Part shown: positions 1 through 9,636 of the stretch, one piece after another
Layout: each line of letters opens with the position of its first letter
How positions within the stretch are numbered: the first letter of the stretch is position 1
Source: Symsagittifera roscoffensis
Lineage: Eukaryota; Xenacoelomorpha; Acoela; Convolutidae
Length of the DNA: 64,000 nt
Reading direction: 5' to 3'
Assembly (NCBI RefSeq): GCF_963678635.1
Contig: NC_087069.1
Location: 14,296,660 to 14,360,659 of the forward strand
Translations under genes and position numbers: made by a program
The notes under the pieces: model-generated
The model's input: the letters and a program-made list of their open reading frames with translations, nothing else
Told to the model about the DNA's origin: nothing
The model's database searches: none

Positions 1-328
1 GGACACTAGTCTTGGGACAGTAGTCTTGGTACAAGGGTCTTAGGACACTAGCGGAGAGTACTGTGATAGTGACGAATAGTCTTGGGACGGTATAAAAATT
101 GAAGTAGAATCACAACAAGTGTGTCTTAAGACAGAATAAGACAAATCGAAATAGGTACGGTTAAGACCAAATTAAGGAAAGTTTTTCGGAGGTTTTAGAA
201 AGAGAATTGGATAAGGTTTTTAACACGTTGTACAGAATTTGTTACCACAAAAAATATTTTTTTTTACCCTTAGAATAGAATCGTGTATATAATAAAATTG
301 TAAATAGGAGCAGTTGTAAATAGAAATA
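1..328 (+). other. Leader/promoter-side sequence of the plus-strand retroelement
   Basis: This is non-coding sequence ahead of gag. It holds several imperfect repeats of a TAGTCTTGGGAC-type motif in the first 90 bases, a TATA-like stretch (GTATAAAAATT) near 90-100, and an AT-rich run before the gag ATG. It could be part of a 5' LTR plus leader. No matching repeat was found after 18517, and the window begins inside the element, so LTR boundaries and a primer-binding site cannot be called. Confidence 0.4.
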
Positions 329-2509
329 ATGAGGCGGAGTAGGGTACCGGTGCTCGAAAAAAGGTCAAGTGGATCAAACACGAAATATAATTCATCGCTG
401 CGCGGAACGACATCAACGGGCCCAAAGATAACGAAGACGAACTTTTCAGTTAACATGGTCAGCACAAGGAGTACAGCGGAGAACAGGGCGAAAGAGGGCA
501 CGGAAGGGGAGCGAGTAGAACCCACCATCGAGATTGATCTAGAGACACCCGATCAAAGTGTGGATGAAACAAGGAAGATGGCGACAGAGTCAACTCCAAT
601 GCCCAATGCAGAGGAACCGAACCAGAAACCCATAGAGTTCTCACCGATAGATGACGCGGAAGATGCAATAGGCAACACCGAAGAAACGGTGAAAGAAGAC
701 TCTCAAGTAAAGAGGACATCTTTTACGGAAAAATTGGGAATAATGTTCGGAATAAAAACAAAAGAAAACGTGACTGAAGAACCAAAAGCAGAAAGAGCAC
801 GAACATTTGGGACAGTGAGCACGAAGACCTCAGAAGCCAATCCAAGAGAGGAACAAGCTAAAGCAGAGGCTACGGCCGAAGAGAGACCGACAGCTGACCA
901 TGAAGAGACTACCATTGAGCTGGGTGACTTGTTGGCGAAATTAAATCAGATTGACAAAAGACTTAAGCACAGTGAAGAAGACAGAGAGGTGATAAAAAAG
1001 GAGATAAGATACAACAAGCACGAGTATCTAGACAGTTATTTTAACCTAGCTAAGGCAACAGATGAGAGACTCAAGGAAATGTCAGATAAGGTAGAAGCCA
1101 CCAATGAAGAACGAGAAAAGAACATCAAAACAGACAAGCAACAGTTGAAGAACCGATATGATGATGTCAACAGCCAATTAGGGAGCCTGGAAAGGAGAAT
1201 GGACACAATGAGCAAGAGTCAAGCCGAGAGTTCGTGTGCAATACAGGCGAAGTTGGATGCAATCTTGAGAGGTTCCACTCCACAAGAAAGACCGGCAGCG
1301 GATCGTACGCAAAGCACCAGAGTTGACTTTGTAGAACCACAAAGGAACAAACGGCAATCGACACCGTTGCCCTTAACCAGGGATGCGATAAGCATAGCAC
1401 CAACAGCTGCGAAAACAATAATGAAGAATGGAACGTCGAATACAACGACTGCTCCGGGAGATTCAACAGCTAACAGCAACACAGGACCGGATGCTATGAC
1501 ATGGGCCAGCACTTGGGAGATGATGAACAGGACTCTAGAGGCCTTCGCCACGAGGAACACTGACTCGAGCGACAGGAGAGAGGGAAAATCAAGAAAGACA
1601 TTCAAGAAGCCAAAAGAATTCAAGGACGACTCCGATGGATGCATTGACACTTGGGTGGAAGTGATGAGATTACATCTAGAACAAGACAACTTGAGTGACG
1701 AAAGACAAGCATGTACAGCCATACTGAGCAAATTGGAAGGAACGGCATTAAAATGCGTGGTCGCAAAGAAGGAGGAAGAACGCGACACCGCGGACAAGAT
1801 CTTCGAGATATTGCTGAATCGATTCGGGTCAGGCATGAAGGGTCACCAAGCGATGATGCGATTTGAAAAGAGAAGGCAGAGGGACGACGAGTCAATAGAT
1901 CGGTTCCTAGATGACCTCGAGAGCTTGAGAAGGAGGAGTGACCCAGAGGAGTCGACAAATAGACGGAACTTTAGCATTGCCTCGAAGTTCATCGATGGGG
2001 TGAAAAGTGATGACTTAAGGACAATGTTAGCAACATACTACACATTGTCGAAGGACAGCGCACCCACCCCAGAAGAAATGAGACAGAAATCAAGAGAATA
2101 CATGCTGATGAAACCTAAGAAGTACTCATATTCCGAAAACAGGAACACGCAAGGGGGAAGCCAACCCCAGAGGTCATCATGGTACAAACCTAGAGATGAT
2201 ATGGACAAGCGCAGATCATGCGCGAACTGCGGGTCAGCGGATCATCATGTGGCTGACTGCACAACGTACAAACAAGGCATGAAGAGCCTAGGTTATGCAC
2301 CGGATGAAGAGGATATGAGCCAGATGGAGGAACACGAGTACTATAATGGCTTAATCATCAAGATAGGCGCCAGATGCTTCTTCTGTAACCAGGAGGGGCA
2401 CTTCAGAATGGATTGTCCCTTGTTCTGGGAAGCGGTCAAGGACCAGAATCACCCCAAACATAAGTTGGCATTAGCGGCGGTGCAGAATCAGCGGAACAGG
2501 CAAAACTAG
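329..2509 (+). CDS. gag: Ty3/gypsy-like Gag polyprotein (coiled coil, capsid, two CCHC zinc knuckles)
   Basis: This 726-residue ORF encodes the structural protein that packages retroelement RNA into particles. Residues 1-180 are charged and low-complexity. Residues 190-290 are rich in K/E/Q heptads and look coiled-coil. About residues 415-600 resemble a retrotransposon Gag capsid domain (LNRFGSGMKGHQ and FLDDLESLRRR are conserved in the minus-strand copies near 58 kb). Two CX2CX4HX4C knuckles follow: CANCGSADHHVADC near 630 and CFFCNQEGHFRMDC near 690. The start is uncertain. The ATG at 329 is the first, but an internal ATG at 455 (MVSTRS) matches MVETRS in the minus-strand copy near 60 kb and sits just after a TTTTCAG, so it may be the real start. 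The ORF ends at a UAG (2507-2509), after which pol continues in the same frame. Neighbours are pol, integrase and two extra ORFs on the same strand. Confidence 0.9.
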   Translation: MRRSRVPVLEKRSSGSNTKYNSSLRGTTSTGPKITKTNFSVNMVSTRSTAENRAKEGTEGERVEPTIEIDLETPDQSVDETRKMATESTPMPNAEEPNQKPIEFSPIDDAEDAIGNTEETVKEDSQVKRTSFTEKLGIMFGIKTKENVTEEPKAERARTFGTVSTKTSEANPREEQAKAEATAEERPTADHEETTIELGDLLAKLNQIDKRLKHSEEDREVIKKEIRYNKHEYLDSYFNLAKATDERLKEMSDKVEATNEEREKNIKTDKQQLKNRYDDVNSQLGSLERRMDTMSKSQAESSCAIQAKLDAILRGSTPQERPAADRTQSTRVDFVEPQRNKRQSTPLPLTRDAISIAPTAAKTIMKNGTSNTTTAPGDSTANSNTGPDAMTWASTWEMMNRTLEAFATRNTDSSDRREGKSRKTFKKPKEFKDDSDGCIDTWVEVMRLHLEQDNLSDERQACTAILSKLEGTALKCVVAKKEEERDTADKIFEILLNRFGSGMKGHQAMMRFEKRRQRDDESIDRFLDDLESLRRRSDPEESTNRRNFSIASKFIDGVKSDDLRTMLATYYTLSKDSAPTPEEMRQKSREYMLMKPKKYSYSENRNTQGGSQPQRSSWYKPRDDMDKRRSCANCGSADHHVADCTTYKQGMKSLGYAPDEEDMSQMEEHEYYNGLIIKIGARCFFCNQEGHFRMDCPLFWEAVKDQNHPKHKLALAAVQNQRNRQN

Positions 2510-2524
2510 TTTGAATCTAGGAAC

Positions 2525-5500
2525 TTGGGGGCACCAAACACCGAATTGCCGACGAAGACAGTGAAAGCTGTTACACATGTTAGCGGTGCGTTAGAGTCCG
2601 CGGCCGGAAGCTCTCTAGCGATAAATTATGAGAAAGCGGCGACGGAAGCAATTGCCAAAGTGAAACAAGATCTGGCTGCGAAAGAAATAGAGCAACGACT
2701 AAAGTTGGAGATCGAAAGACAGAATTTTAACGAAGCATTAACCGGATCGAACTCAATACCAGAGGCTAGAACGGGCTCAATGAAGACCGGGAATTGTAAC
2801 ACCGTGAAAATGGTGACAGGTAAACCTTTTGGAATATCGAAAATCGGAGCAAGAATAATGTCGATAATCACAGTGGGCGGACACGAGGTAACCAGAAACT
2901 TGAGCGAGCCGAGCGACCAGACGATAATGCACATTGACGTGTATGCAGACTACTTGAGTGGAATAAGTCCACAAACGACTTCTAGAGCGCTCAGGGCACT
3001 ACTCACGAGAGGGGGCAGCAAATCGGTACGTGTTGATAATAGGTACACTGAAGCTTATGGTCCACACGAGGTCATGCTAAATATAGATGGAATCAACATC
3101 TATACCAAGACGATGATAACATGCGACGAAGACCTAATTGGACAAATCTATGTAGGGAAAGAAGAATTGAAAGTAAGATCGATTGGACACTGTGTTATGC
3201 TCGAAGAAGATGCAATGCACATCGGGACGGAAGCAGACGTGACAGGGCACGTGCTAGACATAAATGGCAAAAAGACTCAGTTACGTGGATTACTCGACAC
3301 GGGAGCAGTCTTGAGCGTCATACCAATCAAAACATGGGAAAAGATGGGCTTTGACAAAGGTGACTTGATAGACTCGAGAATACGGCTGTCAGCTGCAAAC
3401 AAAGGGGCCCTTCGGGTGTTGGGCAGGACGCCGATAATAGCCCTCAATTTGGGGGAACGTAACCTGTGGATGAGCTTCATCGTGGTAGAAAACCTAGATG
3501 AATCTGACCAATTCATTTTGGGCAGAGACTTCATCAGGAATTTCGACGTAACGATTGATCTAAATAATGCAATGTTCAGGATACGGAACCCGGATAGGAG
3601 GTACGCAATCAAACCGGTAAATTTAATAATGGCGAATGAAAACAAAGCACCGGTATTCTTGAGTAGGAGAGTGAGGTTAAAAGCTAATGAAGCGGCAATC
3701 GTAAGCTTGAGGATGAAAAATTATAATGAACTAAGTGACAACAAGCAAGTGTGTATAGTTCCGAATCCCAATAGTCAAAGCGCTGCTGTTTTAGGAAGAT
3801 CATTTTCGATAACGAAGAGCGGCCTCTGCGTCAGTGTCTTGTTGAATACCCTTGATATACCGATCACGATACAGAGAGGGAGGAAGCTGGGATATGCTTT
3901 ACCAGTTAAAACTCGATACGAAACAATTGAAAACTCAAAACAAAATGAAGTTGTTGATTGTCCTAATCACAGGGACAAAATTTGTATCTTGAGACGATTG
4001 CAGAGAATAAAAGATTCTTCAAGTCATATCAAATCACTTAAGTCAGAAACGGACGATGGGCTTTCGAGCTGTTCGAACTTTCCAGAGCGACCCACGCTAG
4101 ATGAAATGCAAACTGATAAACCGGTTCTGCCGGAGATTGAACATTTAAGGGGCAAACTGAAAGATGAACAGCTCGAAGCTATCAAGGACGTACTAGAGCG
4201 GAACGAGGAGGTTTTTTCAAGGCATAAGGCGGATATCGGGTGTTGTAATTTTGTTGAACATGAAATAGAACTTGAGGAAAACGCGGTGCCACACAGGGAG
4301 GGGGCGAGGAGCATGACCCCACACAAATCGGACGCGTGTAGAAAAGAAATCGAAACGTTACTAGAGTATGACATGATAGAACCATCCAAGTCACCGTGGG
4401 CGTGTGGAGTAGTGATGGCCAAAAAGAAAGGCGACCAGTTAAGGTTTTGTTGTGACTTTCGATACCTGAACTCCGTCACGGTGAAGGATGCCTATCCCAT
4501 ACCTAGAATTGATGAGAGCCTCTCGAAGTTAGGTGATGCGAAATTTTTTACGACTCTTGATTTAGGCTCGGCCTTTTGGCAGGTACCATTAAGGAAGCAA
4601 GACAGGGACAAGACAGGGTTCGCCTGCGAGTTGGGTCTGTTTCAATGGAAACGGATGCCGTTTGGACTCTGCAATGCAACAGCCACGTTTCAGCGGCTGA
4701 TGGCACACGCGTTGATAGGCGTGACGAAGAAGTACGGCAACCTGGTAATGTGCTATGTGGACGACGTGGTAATAGCAACGCCAACACTAGAAGACCACAT
4801 CGAGAGGCTTGACGAGGTGTTCGCGTGCATGAAAAGATCGGGGCTGAAGTGTAAACCATCAAAGTGCGAGATACTCAAGGACTCGATTAAATACTTGGGC
4901 AGGATGGTAGATAAACACGGTATCAGACCTGACCCAGACGCCGTGGAAGCAGTCCTAACCTGGAAATCACCGAAGACGGAGCACCAGCTGATGAGCTTCC
5001 TGGGTTTCGCCAACTATTATAGAGAATTCATCAAGGGCTATGCGGACAAGGTATACCCGATGCAACAATTAATGAGACACAAGGGCAAGAAGTTCACGTG
5101 GAACAACGCGGCAGAAGAGTCATTCCAGAGAATAAAGAAAGAGCTGTGTGAGGCACCAGTACTGGGTATGCCGACTGAGAAGGGGATGCTAGACACGGAT
5201 GCGTCAGTAGTCGCTATTTCTGGGATTCTCCATCAAGAACAAGAATGGAATGGGAAGACAGTCTTGAGACCAATAGCATACGGGAGCAAGGTCCTAAGTG
5301 ACACAGAAATGAAGTACGGAGCACCGAAAGCAGAGATGTTTGCGGTGGTCACCTTTGTCGAAAAATACAGAGCATACTTAGGCAGTGAGCCCTTCAAGCT
5401 GCGAGTCGACAACCGAGCACTAAGCTGGCTGAAAACGTACTCAATGGACCAGAGCTATATTGGGAGGTGGATAGTTCGCTTGGATGGATACAACATGATA

Positions 5501-6244
5501 ATTGAGCACAGAACACGAGATAAACATCAAAATGCTGACAGCTTGAGTAAGAAGACGGAGTTCTACGAGAGGCAAGAACAAAGAGAGGCGGACAGACCTG
5601 AGATCAAAGACGGCTTCTCCTTCATGGACAAAGAAACGTACGACAGTCTTCCACTCACGAGATGGCTGGACAAATCAGGCAAACCGATTGAAGATCATCC
5701 CGAATTGCCGAAAGAGCCTCTTGAAAAGACCATCTTGAAGAAAAGCAGAGGGATTCCGATAGGAATAATGCTCAAGTCCAAGATCGTGAGGGAAACACTT
5801 AAGGCAAAAGGTTATGATCTCATCCAGGTAGAGGAGGGAACGGTCCGAATAGATGAAGACTTAATGAGGTTGCTTGAGAAACTATCAGATGACAAGCCCG
5901 TGATCCAAGGGAAAGGTCAGGAGGCACCGGAACTAACCATACTTCGGAGAGAAGAAACAGTGAACAATACTGACGTCTCAAAAGGAAGCATCACTGATAG
6001 CAAGGAAGTTGTGCGATCACTAGTTGAAAAAATCCCCGAAAAAATTCTGGAACAGACAAAAGTCAGGGATAAGAAAGTAACATTCAGAGAAGAAGTTGAA
6101 CACCTGGGACTAGATCAAGAGTCCGGGAGTGGTCCAGATTCATGGAAGAAGACGAAACCGGAGAAGGGAAATTGTCCGGGGAGCGTGAAGAATGGGATGA
6201 AGACTCGGATGAGAGCAGCGAAGACCAAGACAGTCTATGCATGA
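2525..6244 (+). CDS. pol: Ty3/gypsy-like Pol: aspartic protease, reverse transcriptase, RNase H
   Basis: About 1,239 codons in the same frame as gag, separated from it only by the UAG at 2507-2509. No ATG opens this reading frame near its start, so it is probably made as a Gag-Pol fusion. The domains run in order: an aspartic protease with LLDTGAVLSVIP (about residues 255-266) and ILGRDF downstream; a reverse transcriptase with CDFRYLN, FTTLDLGSAFWQVPL, MPFGLCNATATFQRLM and the YVDD active site near residue 745; and RNase H with LDTDAS near 888, an E in KAEMF, LRVDNRALSWL and RDKHQNADSLSKK. A linker of about 170 residues follows, then the ORF ends. Compared with the 36-kb and 55-kb copies, the residues just before LDTDAS are short by two. 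The order PR-RT-RH followed by integrase is typical of Metaviridae/Ty3. Confidence 0.92.
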   Translation: MGAPNTELPTKTVKAVTHVSGALESAAGSSLAINYEKAATEAIAKVKQDLAAKEIEQRLKLEIERQNFNEALTGSNSIPEARTGSMKTGNCNTVKMVTGKPFGISKIGARIMSIITVGGHEVTRNLSEPSDQTIMHIDVYADYLSGISPQTTSRALRALLTRGGSKSVRVDNRYTEAYGPHEVMLNIDGINIYTKTMITCDEDLIGQIYVGKEELKVRSIGHCVMLEEDAMHIGTEADVTGHVLDINGKKTQLRGLLDTGAVLSVIPIKTWEKMGFDKGDLIDSRIRLSAANKGALRVLGRTPIIALNLGERNLWMSFIVVENLDESDQFILGRDFIRNFDVTIDLNNAMFRIRNPDRRYAIKPVNLIMANENKAPVFLSRRVRLKANEAAIVSLRMKNYNELSDNKQVCIVPNPNSQSAAVLGRSFSITKSGLCVSVLLNTLDIPITIQRGRKLGYALPVKTRYETIENSKQNEVVDCPNHRDKICILRRLQRIKDSSSHIKSLKSETDDGLSSCSNFPERPTLDEMQTDKPVLPEIEHLRGKLKDEQLEAIKDVLERNEEVFSRHKADIGCCNFVEHEIELEENAVPHREGARSMTPHKSDACRKEIETLLEYDMIEPSKSPWACGVVMAKKKGDQLRFCCDFRYLNSVTVKDAYPIPRIDESLSKLGDAKFFTTLDLGSAFWQVPLRKQDRDKTGFACELGLFQWKRMPFGLCNATATFQRLMAHALIGVTKKYGNLVMCYVDDVVIATPTLEDHIERLDEVFACMKRSGLKCKPSKCEILKDSIKYLGRMVDKHGIRPDPDAVEAVLTWKSPKTEHQLMSFLGFANYYREFIKGYADKVYPMQQLMRHKGKKFTWNNAAEESFQRIKKELCEAPVLGMPTEKGMLDTDASVVAISGILHQEQEWNGKTVLRPIAYGSKVLSDTEMKYGAPKAEMFAVVTFVEKYRAYLGSEPFKLRVDNRALSWLKTYSMDQSYIGRWIVRLDGYNMIIEHRTRDKHQNADSLSKKTEFYERQEQREADRPEIKDGFSFMDKETYDSLPLTRWLDKSGKPIEDHPELPKEPLEKTILKKSRGIPIGIMLKSKIVRETLKAKGYDLIQVEEGTVRIDEDLMRLLEKLSDDKPVIQGKGQEAPELTILRREETVNNTDVSKGSITDSKEVVRSLVEKIPEKILEQTKVRDKKVTFREEVEHLGLDQESGSGPDSWKKTKPEKGNCPGSVKNGMKTRMRAAKTKTVYA

Positions 6245-6960
6245 TACTGGCGGAAGAGAAGATAAGACAGCACGACAGGGAATTACAGACGGATCCATCT
6301 TCAGGGACGTACAATCTGGAAATACAAGAGGTACGAGGTGGTGAAGAGCTCGAGAAAATAGCAGTTTCAAGAAAACCACTAAGGGAACTATCGTGCAACT
6401 CAAACGTCAGAACGAATCTGGTACCAGAAGACGACATGAAAATCGTGAAAAGGATGATATGTGTGAAGCTGAGCGATGACATCCACAACCCTGGTGAAAT
6501 GAATGGGCAGATCATGGCGCTAAAGGAGCACGTTAAGGCGAGATACAGGCTGTCTGACCTAATAAGGGCCCAGAAGAATGACAAAATGACAAGTAACCTC
6601 TCCAAATGGATCCATTCGGGAGTCAAGGAGAAGGGGGAACTTGAGGAAGACAGCTACAAGATCTTGAGCCAGTTCTACAAAGAAAAGAGAGATTTACTTT
6701 ATCACACAGCTGAAGGGGTGGTAGCGTGCAAGAGAAGAGATGAGGAAAAAATATTACACAAACACAACCTCATCATACTACCACAATTGTACCAAACGGA
6801 GGTGCTTTTCAGATCACACGACCAGATGGGCCACCAGGGGATAGATAAAGTACAACAAAGGATACTTCACAGGTTTGATTGGCCGGGAATGAGAAAAGCT
6901 TGCGAGAGATGGGTGAATGCCTGCCTAGCATGCCTTCAAGTAAAAGACCAAGGAAGATGA
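6142..6960 (+). CDS. Pol continuation: acidic linker and integrase H2C2 zinc-binding domain (frameshifted)
   Basis: This 272-residue ORF overlaps the end of the RT/RNase H ORF by 103 bp in the -1 frame. It begins with an acidic Glu/Asp/Ser linker. It carries conserved blocks seen in every minus-strand copy (LKEHVKARYRLSDL) and ends with the integrase N-terminal HHCC finger: HDQMGH, then CLAC after about 29 residues. It stops at 6958-6960 because one base is missing near 6946-6949 relative to the other copies, where the finger runs on into the integrase core. This is therefore the front half of integrase split by a 1-nt deletion, not a separate gene. Whether the -1 overlap with the RT ORF is programmed recoding or decay is unresolved; other copies have in-frame stops there instead. 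Confidence 0.85.
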   Translation: MEEDETGEGKLSGEREEWDEDSDESSEDQDSLCMILAEEKIRQHDRELQTDPSSGTYNLEIQEVRGGEELEKIAVSRKPLRELSCNSNVRTNLVPEDDMKIVKRMICVKLSDDIHNPGEMNGQIMALKEHVKARYRLSDLIRAQKNDKMTSNLSKWIHSGVKEKGELEEDSYKILSQFYKEKRDLLYHTAEGVVACKRRDEEKILHKHNLIILPQLYQTEVLFRSHDQMGHQGIDKVQQRILHRFDWPGMRKACERWVNACLACLQVKDQGR

Positions 6961-9128
6961 AGTTTCCCCTCAAGTCTGTCGAGAGTTCGGAATTCAATGA
7001 AGTGGTGCAGATAGACCATCAGAAAATCTGCATGACGGAATCGGGTTATAACCAAATACTAGTTATAATAGATCACTTCACCAAGTTGGCGGAAGCGGTT
7101 CCGTGCCAGACAGCCTCGGCAGAGGAGACATGTGATCACCTGACAACGCATTGGATATCGCGGTATGGTTGTCCAATGACTTTCCAGTCGGACAACGGCA
7201 AGGCTTTTGTGGGGGACTTGACAAAAGAATTGATGAAGAGATCACACATTGCTCAAGCGCACTCGACGACCTATCATCCACAGACCAATGGGTTGGTAGA
7301 GAGACAGAACAGGACACTGGTCAACGTGCTGAGGGTGTACTGCTCGAGATACATGACGGACTGGGACAAATACCTGCCACAGGTAGTAGGAGCCTATAAT
7401 AGTACTCAGCACTCAACGACGGGTATCAGTCCTTTCATGATGTTGACAGGCAGGGAAAGGGCAATGCCTATAACATTCTTCTACCCGGAGTACGAGGGGA
7501 AGAGGACGTCACCTCAAGCATACGTGAAGGAAGCGATCAAAAGACAACAAGAGCTAAACGAGCTATGTCGGAGAAACACGGCGCAAGCGCAAATGAGGCA
7601 ACGCAAGAAATATGACGAAAAGATACTAAGAGCAAAGCCATACGAAGTGGGCCAATACGTGTGGGTCTTCCAAAATGTCATACCGCCCAAGGGAACAAAG
7701 AAACTACTCAAGAAATGGAGAGGACCGTTCATGATTACGGAAGTACATCAACAAGGACGGTTCTATCGCTTGAGTACAGGGCGAGCAGCACATTACGAAA
7801 ATCTGAAGCCTCATGTCCCGTCCCCGGAGGACTGGTGCCTACCAAAAGACATGGAAGGTCTTGAGTACCTGGTGGGGGAACCAGCGTGCGAGGTGAATGA
7901 GAAAGGCACTAGAGAGAAAAATGATGGTAATGAGAACTTGAGTTTGGACGACAACGAAAAGATAGAAGTGGAGTCGGATGCAGGTTCATTTGTAGAAGAA
8001 GACTGGAACGACCCAGAGCAAAACGAGGTACCGAAGTGGATGGAGCCGGATCGACCAACACCACCGGAAACCAGGACTGGCAATCGTAAACGAACAGGTA
8101 TGAGGTACAATAGGTACGGGGATGACTTCTTGATCGATAAGATACAGCCAGACAAGTTGGGCGATGAACTACTAAGCGCAGGCGAACTGGAAGCCGAAGA
8201 GGAATGGCAGGTCATTGACGATGGTGGACATTATCCGCAGGATGATTACTCGACGCCAGAATTGGAGACGGATCTCGAGCAGAGTGAAATAGAAAGGAGG
8301 GAGAACACGAACTTGAGGATTCTAGAGTGGATGCGTGATGTCAAAGACGAGAGCCGCGAAGGACAAAGCATTCAGCAAATCGATGTATCAGCAGCAAATT
8401 ACATGAAGACAGAGGACCCTCTTTTCGGATGGACAGCAACAGACAGGCCACTGGACATCCCCAAGGACAATTCAGACCCGACTACATCGACGGGGACGTC
8501 GATAAATATTTTTGTCCGGGGAGTGGGGGTAGGACTTACCCACACCGAAAATTTGATGATAAAGAAGCTCAAGGAAGTGAGGGAAACAAGCGGATTGGAA
8601 CTGGAGGAAGAAGAACCAGAGCCTACCATAGGAAGGAATTTCAAAACGAAATTCGAAATACCCAATGAATACTCAGAGAACATCATGATAACGGATAGCG
8701 ACTTCATCCTGTCAAACAGGACCAGCGCGATCTGCATCACGGCGGACATGAGTTTCAAATCAAGATTGGAGGCTGACTTCAAAAGAGAGTACCAGAACGT
8801 AGAGTTTCTGTTCAGACAGAGGCCAGGACTGGGAGGCATAGCAGCGCTTCCACCGTCAGTGGCACAAGTCCCGGGCAAATACCTCTGCTTCCTAGTAACG
8901 AGAGTCAACGACAGAAACACAATTGATCCCGAACACGTGATATTGGCACTGACAAGACTACGTGACTTCATGATTGAAAGAGGAATAGTGGAGGTCTCGA
9001 TGCCGGTGTACGACCCAAACAGGGGCAAACTGAGCTCGAGGGAATTGTACGCTATCCTACATGTGGTCTTTGCAGAAACAGAGATAATGGTGCATCTTCA
9101 CAAGAAGTACTACTTGAGCATCGCCTGA
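6879..9128 (+). CDS. Integrase core with GPY/F-like module and macro-domain-like C-terminus
   Basis: This is a 749-codon ORF; the real integrase coding in this frame starts near 6945, just after the 1-nt deletion. The DDE core is visible: D in VVQIDHQKI, D in FQSDNGKAF and E in GLVERQNRTL. The core inserts reverse-transcribed DNA into the host genome. A KWRGPFMI segment about residues 270-300 matches the GPY/F module of Ty3 integrases. An acidic, disordered stretch follows (about residues 330-600). The last 150 residues (from about 8660) look like a degenerate macro domain of the ALC1/OARD1 type, with an ICITADMSFKSRLEADFK opening, a GGIAALPP loop, a CFLVTRVN strand and VEVSMPVYD before the final helix. 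Key ADP-ribose-binding residues are not clearly kept, so binding or hydrolase activity is doubtful. The macro call is from fold pattern only. Confidence 0.82.
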   Translation: MAGNEKSLREMGECLPSMPSSKRPRKMKFPLKSVESSEFNEVVQIDHQKICMTESGYNQILVIIDHFTKLAEAVPCQTASAEETCDHLTTHWISRYGCPMTFQSDNGKAFVGDLTKELMKRSHIAQAHSTTYHPQTNGLVERQNRTLVNVLRVYCSRYMTDWDKYLPQVVGAYNSTQHSTTGISPFMMLTGRERAMPITFFYPEYEGKRTSPQAYVKEAIKRQQELNELCRRNTAQAQMRQRKKYDEKILRAKPYEVGQYVWVFQNVIPPKGTKKLLKKWRGPFMITEVHQQGRFYRLSTGRAAHYENLKPHVPSPEDWCLPKDMEGLEYLVGEPACEVNEKGTREKNDGNENLSLDDNEKIEVESDAGSFVEEDWNDPEQNEVPKWMEPDRPTPPETRTGNRKRTGMRYNRYGDDFLIDKIQPDKLGDELLSAGELEAEEEWQVIDDGGHYPQDDYSTPELETDLEQSEIERRENTNLRILEWMRDVKDESREGQSIQQIDVSAANYMKTEDPLFGWTATDRPLDIPKDNSDPTTSTGTSINIFVRGVGVGLTHTENLMIKKLKEVRETSGLELEEEEPEPTIGRNFKTKFEIPNEYSENIMITDSDFILSNRTSAICITADMSFKSRLEADFKREYQNVEFLFRQRPGLGGIAALPPSVAQVPGKYLCFLVTRVNDRNTIDPEHVILALTRLRDFMIERGIVEVSMPVYDPNRGKLSSRELYAILHVVFAETEIMVHLHKKYYLSIA

Positions 9129-9636
9129 GTCGGGTACATGGAGGTATCAGGTCGGGTGTGAGGGAGGAGTCTTGAGTTAGGTACTGGGGTGCGGCGCAGG
9201 TAAAGGGATCTTAAGATGTGATTGGCATGACAATTGAATTTTAAAAGAAAGAATTGATGGTGCTAAAACATAAAATGAATCTGCATGTTCTTAAGGGAAA
9301 ATCCAATCGAATTGCTTTAAGTGATATGAGAATGATAAGATTTTAACCATATGGGTAGAAGGGGGGTCTCTAGGTTAGGGACGTGATATGCTAAGTTTTA
9401 ATGAGCTTTCTGTTTTCAGATCAAATTTGAAAAACAAAGTTGAAAATCCAACTACACTCAAGCGAGTAACAGAAAGAGAGAATCTTGATTGAACACGCGA
9501 TAATCCGAATCTACAGCAAGTACTTGCAGGAGAACATTTCTAGGTAATTCTTGAGTTGGTAAGGTAATTCTTGAGTTGGTAAGGTAATTCTTGAGCTGGT
9601 TAACATCTACCTACATACATCCCGAAGTTACAAAGA
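9129..9636 (+). other. Non-coding spacer between integrase and the SGNH ORF
   Basis: No credible ORF. It contains a pyrimidine-rich stretch ending in TTTCTGTTTTCAG (about 9407-9419) that would serve as a splice acceptor, so the downstream ORFs may be expressed from a spliced subgenomic mRNA. It also holds a short tandem repeat at 9543-9602 shortly before the ATG at 9637. Confidence 0.5.
9543..9602 (+). repeat. Three tandem copies of a 20-bp unit
   Basis: The unit GGTAATTCTTGAGTTGGTAA occurs at 9543, 9563 and 9583; the third copy differs by a base or so. It lies 35 bp upstream of the ATG of the SGNH-domain ORF. Its CTTGAG core also recurs through the flanking non-coding DNA. Confidence 0.85.

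Noticed and set aside
4024..4862. Minus-strand ORFs opposite gag and pol
   Set aside because: Shadows of the long plus-strand frames; low-complexity Ser/Leu-rich with no domain.
6142..6244. Conserved programmed -1 frameshift between RNase H and integrase
   Set aside because: Only two copies show -1; five others have in-frame stops, so conservation is not demonstrated.
9543..9602. CRISPR-like array
   Set aside because: Repeats are directly adjacent with no spacers, in eukaryotic DNA; the same holds for 41863-41971 and 60900-61196.
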